A stretch of 64,000 bases of DNA from assembly GCF_011388215.1 (NCBI RefSeq), contig NZ_CP049989.1, forward strand, positions 2,170,001-2,234,000, given 5' to 3'. A program made the position numbers and the translations under genes. Positions 1 to 7,852 of this stretch are shown piece by piece. The notes under the pieces are model-generated. The model saw only the letters and a list, made by a program, of their open reading frames with translations, ran no database searches and was not told the DNA's origin. Positions within the stretch are counted from its first letter, which is position 1. Every line of letters starts with the position of its first letter. The DNA comes from Hydrogenophaga crocea (GTDB lineage: Bacteria; Pseudomonadota; Gammaproteobacteria; Burkholderiales; Burkholderiaceae_C).

Positions 1-25
1 CGATCCCTTCACCCCACACGAACAC

Positions 26-796
26 ATGAGACCGAACCGACTGCGCGAGATCTGGGCCCAGGGCGGCGCCGTGATCAACGGCTGGCTGGCCATTGCCAAC
101 AGCTTCTCCGCCGAAACCATGGCCCACCAGGGCTGGGACTCGCTCACCATCGACCTGCAGCACGGCGTGGTGGACTACGCGGGCATGGTGCCCATGCTGC
201 AGGCCATCTCCACCACCAACACCGTGCCCGTGGTGCGCGTGCCCTGGCTCGAGCCCGGCATCATCATGAAAACGCTCGACGCGGGCGCCTACGGCGTGAT
301 CTGCCCCATGGTGAACACGCGGGCCGACGCCGAGAAGCTCGTGGCCTACACGCACTACGCGCCGCAAGGCACGCGCAGCTTCGGCCCGGTGCGCGCCCTG
401 CTCTACGGCGGCGCCGACTACCCGCAGCACGCCAACGACACCATCGTGGCCTTCGCCATGATCGAGACCGCGCAGGCGCTCGAGAACCTCGACGACATCC
501 TGGCCACGCCGGGCCTCGACGCGATCTACATCGGCCCCTCGGACCTCTCGCTCGCGCTCGGCTGCAAGCCCGCCTTCGACGACCTCGACCCCAAGGCCGC
601 CGAGGCGGTGCAGCACATCCTCAACCGCGCCAAGGCGCACGGCGTGGTGGCCGGCTGCCACAACGGCACGCCCGAGGCCGCGCTCAAGCGCATCGCCATG
701 GGCTTCCAGTTCGTCACCATCAGCTCCGACGCGCGCCTGATGGCCGCGGGCGCGCAGCAGGTGGTGAACACCATGCGCGCGGGCGTTCGCGCCTGA
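26..796 (+). CDS. HpcH/HpaI-family class II aldolase
   Basis: A 256-residue protein of the HpcH/HpaI family, which are metal-dependent aldolases that cleave 2-keto-3-deoxy or 4-hydroxy-2-oxo acids to pyruvate and an aldehyde. The expected active-site elements are in order: DLQHG with the general base His46, RVPW with Arg71 that holds the pyruvate carboxylate, MIET with metal ligand Glu147, and GPSDLS with metal ligand Asp173. The length is normal for the family. Thirty bases downstream lies a tartronate-semialdehyde reductase-like gene. That pairing is typical of glucarate/galactarate or related sugar-acid routes, where a GarL-like aldolase makes tartronate semialdehyde. The exact substrate cannot be read from the sequence; HpaI (homoprotocatechuate) and GarL activities are both possible. 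Confidence 0.9.
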   Translation: MRPNRLREIWAQGGAVINGWLAIANSFSAETMAHQGWDSLTIDLQHGVVDYAGMVPMLQAISTTNTVPVVRVPWLEPGIIMKTLDAGAYGVICPMVNTRADAEKLVAYTHYAPQGTRSFGPVRALLYGGADYPQHANDTIVAFAMIETAQALENLDDILATPGLDAIYIGPSDLSLALGCKPAFDDLDPKAAEAVQHILNRAKAHGVVAGCHNGTPEAALKRIAMGFQFVTISSDARLMAAGAQQVVNTMRAGVRA

Positions 797-825
797 CCAC
801 CCAACCCCCAACTCCCCTTAGCAGC

Positions 826-1722
826 ATGAAACTCGGATTCATCGGCCTCGGCATCATGGGCACGCCCATGGCGCTGCACCTTGCCAACGCGGGCCACCAG
901 CTCTTTGTGCACACGCGCCGCAGCGTGCCCGAGGCCATCACCGCCGCGGGCGGCGTGCGCGCCGAGAACGCGGCCGCCGTGGCGCGCGAGGCCGAGGTGG
1001 TCTTCACCATGGTGCCCGACACGCCCGACGTGGAAGCCGTGCTGTTCGGCCCCGGCGGCGTGGCCGAAGGCCTGCAAGGCGCGGGCGGCGCGCGCAAGGT
1101 GGTGGTGGACATGAGCTCCATCTCGCCCATGGCCACCAAGGCCTTCGCGCAGCGCATCAACGCGCTCGGCGCCGACTACATCGACGCGCCCGTGTCGGGC
1201 GGCGAAGTGGGCGCCAAGGCCGCGTCGCTCACCATCATGTGCGGCGGCGACGAAGCCGTGTTCCACCGCGTGAAGCCCCTGCTGGAGCTGATGGGCAAGA
1301 ACATCACGCTCGTGGGCGGCAACGGCGACGGCCAGACCACCAAGGTGGCCAACCAGATCATCGTGGCGCTGAACATCGCGGCCGTGAGCGAGGCCCTGGT
1401 GTTCGCGAGCAAGGCCGGCGCCGACCCGGCCAAGGTGCGCCAGGCCCTCATGGGCGGCTTCGCATCCAGCCGCATCCTGGAAGTGCATGGCGAGCGCATG
1501 ATCAAGCGCAGCTTCAACCCGGGCTTTCGCATCAAGCTGCACCAGAAGGACCTGGGGCTGGCGCTGCAGGGCGCGCGTGAACTGGGCGTGGCGCTGCCGC
1601 AGACGGCGGGTGCGGCGCAGCTGATGCAGGCCTGCGCCGCCAACGGCCTGGCCGAGCTGGACCACTCGGCGCTGGTGCAGGCGCTGGAGCTGATGGCCCA
1701 GCACCCGGTTGCCAAGGGCTAA
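826..1722 (+). CDS. glxR: 2-hydroxy-3-oxopropionate reductase-like beta-hydroxyacid dehydrogenase
   Basis: A 298-residue cytosolic beta-hydroxyacid dehydrogenase. The N-terminal Rossmann fold carries GFIGLGIMG (residues 4-12) for NAD(P). The substrate signature APVSGGEVGA holds Ser124, and the catalytic lysine is Lys173 in TTKVANQ. This layout matches GarR/GlxR, which reduce tartronate semialdehyde to D-glycerate; 3-hydroxyisobutyrate dehydrogenase is a close relative and the main alternative. It follows the HpaI-type aldolase by 30 bp on the same strand, so aldolase and reductase probably work in sequence. The 3' end overlaps the end of a convergent hypothetical gene by four bases. Confidence 0.87.
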   Translation: MKLGFIGLGIMGTPMALHLANAGHQLFVHTRRSVPEAITAAGGVRAENAAAVAREAEVVFTMVPDTPDVEAVLFGPGGVAEGLQGAGGARKVVVDMSSISPMATKAFAQRINALGADYIDAPVSGGEVGAKAASLTIMCGGDEAVFHRVKPLLELMGKNITLVGGNGDGQTTKVANQIIVALNIAAVSEALVFASKAGADPAKVRQALMGGFASSRILEVHGERMIKRSFNPGFRIKLHQKDLGLALQGARELGVALPQTAGAAQLMQACAANGLAELDHSALVQALELMAQHPVAKG

Positions 1723-2147
1723 GGCGCCTCAAACAGCAAGCGCCGGCCCGGGGCATCGCCCACGGGCCAACCATCGGTGGTGCGCAACTGCGGATCGCGG
1801 CCCCGCTGAAACAGCAGCGGGCCCACGGCGGGCGATTCGCCCGGCGCGGGCGCCCACAGCGCGCCCATCCAGTCCAGGGCCCAGCGCGGGCCGGCGCCGC
1901 GCCGCGGTGCAAGGCGCGCAATGCCGCTCAAGTCCGCCGCGGGCATCTGGGCCAGCAGATCCAGCAGGCTCGCGTCCCAACCCACCAGCGTGGTCTGCGA
2001 CCGCCGCTGGCCGTGGCAGCACACGTCGTGCACCAGCAGGTACCAGGGCCGCTCCAGCGCGAGCGTGACGGCGGGCCAATGCGTCTGGCGCGGGGCGACC
2101 TGGGACGGGTGGAGGTACTGGAAGAGGCCGGGGGCGGTGATGAACAC
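1719..2147 (-). CDS. hypothetical protein
   Basis: A 142-residue open frame starting with GTG, divergent from the HTH regulator gene. The family was not recognised. The protein has no obvious signal peptide, membrane segment or metal motif. Its composition (several Trp, Cys-Cys at about residues 43-44, a Pro/Arg-rich C-terminal half) is plausible for a real protein. Frames on both strands stay open by chance in this GC-rich DNA, so its reality is uncertain. It would share the 2148-2223 intergenic region with the regulator. Confidence 0.4.
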   Translation of the reverse strand: MFITAPGLFQYLHPSQVAPRQTHWPAVTLALERPWYLLVHDVCCHGQRRSQTTLVGWDASLLDLLAQMPAADLSGIARLAPRRGAGPRWALDWMGALWAPAPGESPAVGPLLFQRGRDPQLRTTDGWPVGDAPGRRLLFEAP

Positions 2148-2209
2148 GGGTGGGCTCCCAAAAATTCGAACACAAAAATGTGCCTCTAATTAGCAATCCC
2201 ACCGTGTTC
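2142..2209. promoter_or_regulatory. three GAACAC-type repeats in a divergent promoter region
   Basis: The hexamer GAACAC occurs twice directly (2142-2147, within GAACACGGGTGGG; and 2168-2173, within TTCGAACAC) and once inverted (GTGTTC at 2204-2209, within CCCACCGTGTTC). The outer copies form an imperfect 12-13 bp inverted repeat around the AT-rich stretch where promoters of the two divergent genes should lie. A short CACA-AAAA-TGTG palindrome sits in the middle copy. Autoregulation by the adjacent HTH protein is an inference. Confidence 0.4.
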
Positions 2210-2223
2210 GGTGCCAACCTTTT

Positions 2224-2688
2224 TTGGTGTCTGAACCAGCACCCGAACTTCTGCCCTGCCTTGCCCGGTTGGCGGCCAACCTGCGCGCGCTTCGAGCGGA
2301 GAGCAACTGGACGTCCAGCGCGCTGGCGGACCAAGCGCATGTGAGCCGACGCATGCTTCAACTGCTGGAGATGGGCAAGGTCAACGTTTCATTGGGCACG
2401 GTGGACAAGCTGGCGCGGGCCCTTGGCGTCACCACGGGTTCGCTGCTGGGGAAACGGCCTATGGCCCGGCAAGCCGGCGCGACCTCGATCGAGCAGGTTC
2501 TGGCATCGAACCTCCAATCGGCGAGGAAAGAGCGGCAGATGACCCAGGAAGCCCTGGCTCAACAATCCGGTGTCAGCAGACCCGTCATCGCGCACATCGA
2601 ACGCCAGGCGCGCAACCCATCGCTGCAAACGCTGGCGCGGCTTGCGGCGGCGCTGGATTTGTCGGTTGAAGGGCTGCTGAGCAGGTAG
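2224..2688 (+). CDS. tandem-domain XRE/Cro-like transcriptional regulator
   Basis: A 154-residue protein made of two consecutive XRE-type helix-turn-helix domains, about residues 15-75 (core ALADQAHVSRRMLQLLEMGK) and 92-153 (core EALAQQSGVSRPVIAHIERQ). Each resembles HipB/C.AhdI-like DNA-binding domains. A single chain with two HTH units may bind as an internal pseudo-dimer. Possible starts are TTG at 2224 or GTG at 2227; neither has a clear ribosome-binding site. It lies upstream of the low-GC DUF4365/AbiGi/HEPN-like genes on the same strand, 369 bp away. It may control that block, or it may belong with the divergent unknown gene. Confidence 0.85.
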   Translation: MVSEPAPELLPCLARLAANLRALRAESNWTSSALADQAHVSRRMLQLLEMGKVNVSLGTVDKLARALGVTTGSLLGKRPMARQAGATSIEQVLASNLQSARKERQMTQEALAQQSGVSRPVIAHIERQARNPSLQTLARLAAALDLSVEGLLSR

Positions 2689-3057
2689 GTGGGGCCGACG
2701 CGGACGGTGTTGCCGTGCGGTTGGGTGTCTCAGTTGCAGCGATTGCAGTCTGTGGAGCCACCTCGCCACCTGTCCGCTCCAGGCCACCTAGCAGTCGTTC
2801 GTCCTCGATACCGCTAGATCGCCTCCTCGCTACTGGCGCGGTGAGGGCTAGACTGCCGCGATCGGCCAGAAGGCTAGCTTCGCATGCGTCGGCCACTTAT
2901 CGCCGCATGGGGAAGCGCGCTGTATGGTTGGGTGACGATCACCCGGCGGTTCAATGAGACCGGAAGCACATGTTGCATCGCTCGTCTGGGACAAGACTCA
3001 GGTGGCCTGCCGAAGTCGCGCAATAGCCACCACTTCAACGACAGCTGGGAGGACTTC
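2689..3057. other. non-coding gap at the left edge of a low-GC block
   Basis: No convincing gene is seen in these 369 bases. The stretch holds four CTAG tetranucleotides within about 90 bp (2788, 2814, 2848, 2874), a word that is rare in proteobacterial chromosomes. Frames running into the next gene from upstream encode nothing recognisable. A promoter for the downstream gene probably lies here, but no clear -10/-35 pair was identified. An AGGA-type Shine-Dalgarno (GGGAGGA) lies at 3047-3053. Confidence 0.5.
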
Positions 3058-4002
3058 ATGGCTGCACCAAAAACCGAGCGTCTCGGCGTTTCAGCACTAG
3101 ACCATTTCTTTTCGCAGCACGGTTGGTTGTTCCGAGAGCAAACCACTCATGACTATGGGATCGATGCGCACATTGAGGTCGTGAATAAGGAGCGACCCAC
3201 TGGAAAGCTTGTCGCCTTGCAGATCAAGAGTGGCACAAGCTTCTTTACCGAGGAGACCAACGACTCTTTCGTTTTTAGGATCGACGATAAGCACGTCGCC
3301 TACTGGGTTGATCACTCAATGCCCGTGGTCCTTGTAATTTACAACCCCGAGACGAAATCGGCCTACTGTCGCGAGGTGACCCGTGACACCGTCATGAAGA
3401 CCGGCAAGCTGTGGAAGATTGAAGTTCCAAAGATTGACATGCTTGCCAATCCAAAAAAGTGGCTTCATGAACTAGAGTCGCTCACCCAGCCAGAGCTGTA
3501 CGTCCGGCGCATGAACAGGTTGCGCATTGATCGTCGTTGGATGGACCTTATCGCGGAAGGTTGGGAAGTTCGTGTGACCTTCGACCATTGGGTAAACAAG
3601 TCACTCCCGCGCTATCAGGTGACGATCTACGCCGACGAAGAGAGGGAGACTTGGCCTACTCTTTACGCCCCCGGAGTTGGGGTCAAAGGCATGCTCCAGC
3701 ACTTTTTTCCATGGGCTGACTTCACCGTGGACGGCGAAGAACATGAGGAGGGGGCACAGGGACGTTACGAGGCGGAGTGCTACTCTCGCTATGACGCGGA
3801 AACCGGGGAAGCGTTCTACGACCAAGAATTCGACGAGTGGTACGAGCCGCCAACAGGCCTTGTCCCAGTCTCAGACAACGGTGAGACCGAAACCTACGTA
3901 TTGATTCTGTCGTTGAACGAGCTCGGCAAAAGCTTCTTGGCCGTTGACGACTATCTTTCTGACCCCGAAGTTCAAGAAGCCATCGGATTCGAACTGAAGT
4001 GA
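3058..4002 (+). CDS. DUF4365-like protein with nuclease-fold signature
   Basis: The start ATG at 3058 has GGGAGGA four bases upstream and begins exactly where similarity begins, although the frame is open further upstream. The product is 314 residues. The N-terminal 150 residues look like DUF4365: a helix with GWLFREQ, then DYGIDAHIEV (residues 32-41) and LQIKSG (54-59). Asp36, Glu40 and the Gln55-x-Lys57 pair fit a PD-(D/E)xK restriction-endonuclease core. The remaining half (from about 170) has no recognised domain and is rich in acidic and aromatic residues. DUF4365 proteins are often found in defence islands, and here two further defence-like genes follow. Base composition is lower in GC than the surrounding chromosome, suggesting transfer. 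A role as effector nuclease is inferred. Confidence 0.8.
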   Translation: MAAPKTERLGVSALDHFFSQHGWLFREQTTHDYGIDAHIEVVNKERPTGKLVALQIKSGTSFFTEETNDSFVFRIDDKHVAYWVDHSMPVVLVIYNPETKSAYCREVTRDTVMKTGKLWKIEVPKIDMLANPKKWLHELESLTQPELYVRRMNRLRIDRRWMDLIAEGWEVRVTFDHWVNKSLPRYQVTIYADEERETWPTLYAPGVGVKGMLQHFFPWADFTVDGEEHEEGAQGRYEAECYSRYDAETGEAFYDQEFDEWYEPPTGLVPVSDNGETETYVLILSLNELGKSFLAVDDYLSDPEVQEAIGFELK

Positions 4003-4122
4003 GATCGGCAGAGCGCGCGGTCAGCCATCGTTCGACAGATGGACTTGGATCCCGGCCATCGGCCAATAGCTGTAGCGCCAATGCACTCTCGTTTTCGAAA
4101 CACGCGCAACCCCAAACCACCC

Positions 4123-4890
4123 ATGCTGCCGACGCTCCGATTCCTCCACTCCATGCGCGAACTCGAGTTCCTTCGGTTGGCGTTGTCAGAGGGACTGATG
4201 TTCACCGATCACGAGGCCGCTTACGTGCCGGCCTCATCGACAGCTGAGTGGGAGGAGCTCTCGGCTGGGGTCACCGTATTGCTCAAGCAGCGGCTCGCAG
4301 CGCTGGGCAAACCGTGGCAGTCTTTGTCGGAGGGCCGGAGAGAAACGCTGATGAGCGGCATCGGCTCAATGCGCGGCAAGATTCCCATGATCTGTTTCAC
4401 GGAGATTCCGGAAGGACGACAGCTCTGGTTCCAACAATTCACGTTCGGCCGGTATGGAGTTGTCGTCTCAAGAAGCTGGCTCGAGCGGAATGGAGGCGAC
4501 CGAGTGCTGTATGTTGGTGAAAACTCCGAACTTTCCCGTCGGTTGTACCGCGTAATTGCGACATTCATGGCCTCGACCGTACTGCTGGGCCAAGATGGAG
4601 AACCGGTATTCTCCCACCACTCCTTCCCGCCGATCCTCGATCTATTGGCGTGCATGGAGCAGCGGTCAAACCTCGCGGAGCTTGAGTGGCGCATCCCCGG
4701 CCATCATGGTTTTCACTCAGGTCAGCGCGCAACGGGAAGGCGACTGCCGCTCCCACTCGGCGACGTCGAAGCAGTTCTTGTGAAAGAGGCATCTGAGGTC
4801 GCAGAGGTTGAGCGCCTAATGCGCACTCTGCCAGGCTCAAACTCACTGCCATCGCTGCCTTTGGTCATCCATCAGCCGGCGGTACTTTGA
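4123..4890 (+). CDS. AbiGi-like abortive-infection family protein
   Basis: A 255-residue protein when started at ATG 4123; in-frame ATGs at 4081 and 4039 would add 14 or 28 residues, and none has a strong ribosome-binding site. The pattern resembles the AbiGi family, annotated in Lactococcus as the antitoxin side of an abortive-infection pair. It shows an N-terminal LRFLHSMRELEFLRLALSEG segment, then KIPMICFTEIPEG (about residues 86-98), then FGRYGVVVSRSWLERNGGDRV (108-128), the equivalent of the family's 'CFtdiPl...YG.fGigfsk.w' pattern. The similarity is from memory and is moderate. The usual AbiGii nucleotidyltransferase partner is not next to it. Its neighbours are a DUF4365 protein and a HEPN-like protein. 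All three genes share strand and low GC. Confidence 0.6.
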   Translation: MLPTLRFLHSMRELEFLRLALSEGLMFTDHEAAYVPASSTAEWEELSAGVTVLLKQRLAALGKPWQSLSEGRRETLMSGIGSMRGKIPMICFTEIPEGRQLWFQQFTFGRYGVVVSRSWLERNGGDRVLYVGENSELSRRLYRVIATFMASTVLLGQDGEPVFSHHSFPPILDLLACMEQRSNLAELEWRIPGHHGFHSGQRATGRRLPLPLGDVEAVLVKEASEVAEVERLMRTLPGSNSLPSLPLVIHQPAVL

Positions 4891-4971
4891 TGCCTAACCT
4901 CTCCATCCAGTGGCTGTCGACTAGGCTTCGCTTTTTTCCGTCTTTCCTGTCGCACGTTGAGCAAATAAACC

Positions 4972-5730
4972 ATGAAGTTGCGCCTCCCATGCATGCAGTG
5001 CTTCCAAGAGCTCGGGAGGCCGACTGACGAGATGTTGCCCGTTGAGCTACGTGATGACGGCCTTTACGAGGCGACATGCGAACGCGGACACACCACAGTG
5101 ACGGCGATCCAAGAGCAAAAGTACGAAGTACTGTTTGACCTTGCTGCGATGGCCCTTCTCGACGGCTATCCTCGCGAAGCAATTGCCAGCATGGCGGCTG
5201 CACTCGAGCGGTTTTATGAGTTCTATGTTTTCGTGCTCTCCTTAGAGCACAAAGTCGATCCCAATGCATTTGCCGCCACCTGGAAGCTAGTGGACAACCA
5301 GTCGGAAAGGCAATTCGGTGCTTATTTGTTTGCTTCACTGCTATACAGCCCGAATACAGTTCCAAAAGTCATTGAGGAAGAGCAACCTTTACTTCCTGGA
5401 ATTGCCAAAGGCCAGACAAGAACGTGGCGTTCGTTCCGCAACGCTGTAGTGCACAAGGGATACATGCCGTCGACGGCAGAGTGCCTTGTGTACGGCGACC
5501 TTGTGTATCGGCACATTACTGAGTTGACGCTCGAGCTGAAGAGGTCATGCGCCGAGTCCCTACAAAGAGCTAACTTTGCGCACCTCTCTAAGGCGCATGG
5601 CGGGGGTAAGTCCGTGTCCACGATGTCTATCCCCACCCTCCTGTCCTTTGTCCGCGAAGAGCGCCCGGCGTCTTTGGCGGAAGCATTGAAAGAACTTGAA
5701 AAGTACCGTACGTGGCTGCACCACAAATGA
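4972..5730 (+). CDS. zinc-finger/HEPN-like protein, possible toxin
   Basis: A 252-residue protein of no recognised named family. The N-terminus has a possible zinc site, Cys7-x2-Cys10 with Cys36-x3-His40 (CERGH). The middle is helical, with ALERFYEFYV (77-86), and then RSFRNAVVHKGY, in which Arg156-x4-His161 (RNAVVH) matches the RX4-6H motif of HEPN ribonucleases. Such a motif after a long helical bundle is typical of HEPN toxins in defence and toxin-antitoxin systems. The gene is 81 bp downstream of the AbiGi-like gene and has similarly low GC. It could be the toxic effector, but the HEPN assignment rests on one short motif plus helix pattern and needs a structure comparison. Confidence 0.65.
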   Translation: MKLRLPCMQCFQELGRPTDEMLPVELRDDGLYEATCERGHTTVTAIQEQKYEVLFDLAAMALLDGYPREAIASMAAALERFYEFYVFVLSLEHKVDPNAFAATWKLVDNQSERQFGAYLFASLLYSPNTVPKVIEEEQPLLPGIAKGQTRTWRSFRNAVVHKGYMPSTAECLVYGDLVYRHITELTLELKRSCAESLQRANFAHLSKAHGGGKSVSTMSIPTLLSFVREERPASLAEALKELEKYRTWLHHK

Positions 5731-5983
5731 AATTCAACGAGCAGCTCCGGCTAACACATTCGCGTTGCGCGCGAGTTTTTCGGCTGGAACCGCGGTAACG
5801 AATGTCTTCTTCCACGACTGAAAAATGCTCACCACTGGCCGATCACAGCAGCCTAGCAATGGCATCGCTAATCGCAAGCGGTCCGCGTCCAAGACCAGCT
5901 TCCAAATGGCTGCGAGGTAACGCAGATCTGACGTTCACGGCGCCGACACGACCGGCAGCACCCCGTCTGAAGCCGCCCCTCCC

Positions 5984-6901
5984 TCACCCCACCACCCCCC
6001 TCACCCCCACCAACAACTCCTCCACCAACGCCCCCGTCGCCGGCGACAAATGGCTCTCCTGCCGCCGGTACAGCGCGTACCGCCGCGTGGTCTGCACGTC
6101 GCGCAGCGGCAGGATGCGGATGGCCTGGCCCGGGTTGGGGGCCGGTGGTTCGAACAGGGCGCGCGGCATCCAGCCCAGGTAGCCGCCGCCCGCCACCAGC
6201 CGGCGCAGCAGGTTGATGGACTTCGATTCCACGCTCGCGGCGGGCACCGGCAGTTGGCGCTCGGCAAACAGTTGCTGCCAGTCTTCGCGCGGCTGCAGGC
6301 CGCGCGGCACCAGGGCCCAGCGCTGCTCGGCCAGGTCGGCCAGGCGCATGTCGGTGCGGCCGCACAGCGGGTGGGTTTCGCCCAGCACCACGTAGCAGCC
6401 TTCCTGCCACGCGCCTTCGGTGATGCGCTCCAGCCCGGGCGCGGTGGGCACGTCGAAGGTCAGGGCCAGGTCGATCTCGCCGCGCGCCAGCTGCGCCAGC
6501 AGGTCTTCGGTGAGGCCCTCTTCCACGCTGGCCTGCAGCCCGGGCCACTTCTGCAGCAGGCGCTCCACCGTGGCGGGCACAAAGCTCTCCAGCGCGCTGG
6601 CCACCGCGCCCACGCGCACGCGGCCGCGGCCCATGCCGCGCAGCGCCTCGATGGCCTGCACCGCGCGCGCCGATTCGTTCAGCAGCAGCCGTGCATGGGG
6701 CGCGAGTTGCGCGCCGTACTCGGTGAGCGTGGCGCCGCGCTGGTGGCGCTCGAACAAGGGCACGCCCAACTGCTCTTCCAGCCGCTTCACGATGCGGCTC
6801 AGGGCCGGCTGCGTCACGTGCAGCACCTCGGCCGCCTTGCCCAGCGAACCGCAGTCGACGATGGTCTGAAAAGCGTGGATCTCGCGCAGGTTCAGCAGCA
6901 T
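5984..6901 (-). CDS. LysR-family transcriptional regulator
   Basis: A 305-residue LysR-type regulator started at ATG 6901; a TTG start four codons upstream is possible but less likely. The N-terminal winged HTH is complete (LGKAAEVLHVTQPALSRIVKRLEEQLGVPLFER, in two pieces about residues 19-55), followed by the co-inducer-binding domain. It is transcribed divergently from a class II aldolase gene across 150 bp, the standard LysR arrangement, and so probably controls that gene. The ligand cannot be inferred. Confidence 0.93.
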   Translation of the reverse strand: MLLNLREIHAFQTIVDCGSLGKAAEVLHVTQPALSRIVKRLEEQLGVPLFERHQRGATLTEYGAQLAPHARLLLNESARAVQAIEALRGMGRGRVRVGAVASALESFVPATVERLLQKWPGLQASVEEGLTEDLLAQLARGEIDLALTFDVPTAPGLERITEGAWQEGCYVVLGETHPLCGRTDMRLADLAEQRWALVPRGLQPREDWQQLFAERQLPVPAASVESKSINLLRRLVAGGGYLGWMPRALFEPPAPNPGQAIRILPLRDVQTTRRYALYRRQESHLSPATGALVEELLVGVRGVVG

Positions 6902-7051
6902 GGCAGGGCCCAAAAAAGTTCGGCGGCATCTTACGGGCGGGCGCGCGCGGGTCGCACCGCATCGGTATGCCTTGGGGCCGATTCGTCATGCCCGCGCGCG
7001 GCAGGCCGTGCCTAGACTGCGTCGCCCCCTCCACCCCCCAAGACACAACCC

Positions 7052-7840
7052 ATGCTCACCAACGAAGAACTCCAGCGCGTGCTGCAGCAGCGCCAGCAAC
7101 TGCGCACCCAGGTGTCGCCCGAGGAATGGGCCGCGCGGGTCGAGCTCGCGGCCTGCTACCGGCTCATCGCGCACTTCCGCATGACGGACTGGATCTACAA
7201 CCACATTTCGTCGCGCGTGCCGGGCTCGCACGAGCACTACCTCATCAACCCCTTCGGCCTGCTGTACGAAGAGGTGTCGGCGTCGAACCTGGTGAAGGTG
7301 GACGTGCACGGCCGGCTGGCGGAAGACGTGCCGCTGGAGGTGAACCCCGCGGCCTTCGTGATCCACGGCGCGATCCACACCGCGCGGCCCGACGTGGGCT
7401 GCGTGCTGCACACCCACACCGCCGCGGGCGTGGCGGTGGCCGCGCAGGCCGATGGCTTGCTGCCGATTTCGCAGCACGCCATGCGCGTGTACGGCCAGAT
7501 CGGCTACCACGACTTCGAGGGCATTGCGCTGGACAACGCCGAGCAGCAGCGGCTGGTGGCCGACATGGGGTCCAACAACATCCTCATCCTGCGCAACCAC
7601 GGCCTGCTCACCGCGGGCCGCACCGTGCCCGAGGCCTTCGAGCTCATGTTCTACCTGGAGCGCGCCTGCCAGATCCAGATCGCGGCCACCTCGGGGCCGC
7701 AGAAGCTGGTGTTTCCCTCGGCCGAGGTGCAGTCGCGCGCCATCGCGCAGTTCGCGGACTCGCCCTCGTACATCCAGGGGCGCGACTGGCTCGCGCTCAT
7801 CCGGCTGCTCGACCGCATCGATCCTTCGTACCGCAGCTGA
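7052..7840 (+). CDS. class II aldolase/adducin-family protein
   Basis: A 262-residue protein of the class II aldolase/adducin head family. Zinc ligands are visible as HTHT (His120 and His122) and a later His in RNHGLL, with the AFVIHGAIHTAR segment preceding them. The family includes fuculose-phosphate and ribulose-phosphate aldolases and epimerases, but this branch, with the longer N-terminus, is usually of unknown substrate. It stands alone behind a divergent LysR gene, which suggests an inducible catabolic step. Confidence 0.88.
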   Translation: MLTNEELQRVLQQRQQLRTQVSPEEWAARVELAACYRLIAHFRMTDWIYNHISSRVPGSHEHYLINPFGLLYEEVSASNLVKVDVHGRLAEDVPLEVNPAAFVIHGAIHTARPDVGCVLHTHTAAGVAVAAQADGLLPISQHAMRVYGQIGYHDFEGIALDNAEQQRLVADMGSNNILILRNHGLLTAGRTVPEAFELMFYLERACQIQIAATSGPQKLVFPSAEVQSRAIAQFADSPSYIQGRDWLALIRLLDRIDPSYRS

Positions 7841-7852
7841 GCCGGGCCGCCT

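Noticed and set aside
2884-3057. Upstream extension of the DUF4365 gene (58 extra residues)
   Set aside because: No similarity in the extension, and a strong Shine-Dalgarno precedes ATG 3058.
5731-5983. Small genes or RNA at the right edge of the low-GC block
   Set aside because: Only background frames are seen, without ribosome-binding sites or stable structures; no attachment-site repeat matching the left edge was found.
6902-7051. LysR binding site between the regulator and the class II aldolase
   Set aside because: Several T-N11-A possibilities exist, but none forms a clear dyad, so no site is reported.
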